DNA of 13,875 nt from JAFAGX01 sp035623255. Lineage in GTDB: Bacteria; Acidobacteriota; Terriglobia; Terriglobales; Acidobacteriaceae. Location: contig DASPTU010000085.1 of the NCBI GenBank assembly GCA_035623255.1, positions 1 through 13,875 of the forward strand, in the 5' to 3' direction. Of this stretch, positions 13,720-13,875 are shown in pieces. The first letter of the stretch is position 1; every line of letters starts with the position of its first letter. Under the pieces are notes generated by a model. That model saw only the letters and a program-made list of their open reading frames with translations. It was not told the DNA's origin and searched no databases. The translations under genes and the position numbers were made by a program.

Positions 13720-13875
13720 AGCCGAAACGAGCCGCACTCTACACCCGAGTGAGTACGGGAGAGCAGAACACGGAAGCGCAGGAACAGGCGTTGCGGGAAT
13801 ACGTCCAGCGTCGCGGGTGGAAGTTGCAGAAGGTCTACCGGGACCAGGGTCAGTCGGGAGCGAATGCGAAACGGC
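13716..13875 (+). CDS. Serine recombinase, resolvase family (5' part only)
   Basis: Site-specific DNA recombinase forming a phosphoserine link to DNA. The 53 codons in the window give the start of the resolvase/invertase catalytic domain: RAALYTRVSTGEQNTEAQEQ (residues 5-24), with the catalytic Ser in YTRVST (Ser13), then ALREYVQRRGWKL and VYRDQGQSGANAKR. ATG 13716 has a strong site AAAGGAG (13701-13707). The gene continues beyond the window, so whether it is a small resolvase of about 190 residues or a large serine integrase is not visible. Its neighbours (tRNA-like sequence, gene relics, upstream palindrome) fit a mobile element edge. Confidence 0.9.
   Translation, partial: MKPKRAALYTRVSTGEQNTEAQEQALREYVQRRGWKLQKVYRDQGQSGANAKR

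Overview
The window looks like chromosomal DNA of a soil-type bacterium, most likely Acidobacteriota. This is inferred from moderately high GC, the style of the RpoD-like sigma factor, and several small charged proteins that I associate with that phylum; no rRNA or taxonomic marker is present to prove it. Intact well-recognised genes are S21 (rpsU), a DEAD-box RNA helicase, an RRM RNA-binding protein, a receiver-like protein, an alpha/beta hydrolase, a conserved SRPBCC-like protein, a sigma-70 factor, a slipin (SPFH/band 7) protein, a free-standing polyketide/PUFA-synthase-type acyltransferase, and the start of a serine recombinase.

Layout. 1-820: no clear gene at first, then a decayed 5' piece of a class II fructose-bisphosphate aldolase gene (425-640) and a very acidic small protein. 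1290-4740: an RNA-handling cluster with rpsU (TTG start), a 52-residue charged ORF on the minus strand, a RhlE-type helicase on the plus strand, and, converging on it, a minus-strand cluster that runs small basic gene, pseudo-receiver, RRM protein, small basic protein. Two junctions in that cluster are ATGA stop/start overlaps, so translational coupling is likely. 5009-8483: hydrolase (-), SRPBCC-like protein (+), sigma factor (-) with an odd split N-terminus. 8484-10577: a gene-poor stretch, then slipin followed by a zinc-ribbon protein and a frameshifted ORF. 10938-12516: a small C2H2-like protein followed by the free-standing acyltransferase. 12871-13875: a tRNA-Asn-like sequence with a normal 3' half and abnormal 5' half, a relic of a BNR/sialidase-like repeat protein, a palindrome next to a possible -10 box, a short leader ORF and a serine recombinase running off the window. 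This end looks like the edge of a mobile or rearranged segment.

A recurring theme is small indels. Single-base shifts, or one short direct-repeat deletion, break or split the aldolase relic, the small basic gene before the pseudo-receiver, the ORF after the zinc ribbon and possibly the sigma-factor N-terminus, while the long genes are intact. This is either real local decay or assembly error, and raw reads would decide. The most interesting items are the split sigma factor start, the coupled pseudo-receiver/RRM pair, the orphan acyltransferase and the hybrid tRNA beside the recombinase. I did not find a clearly new multi-gene defence or biosynthetic system.
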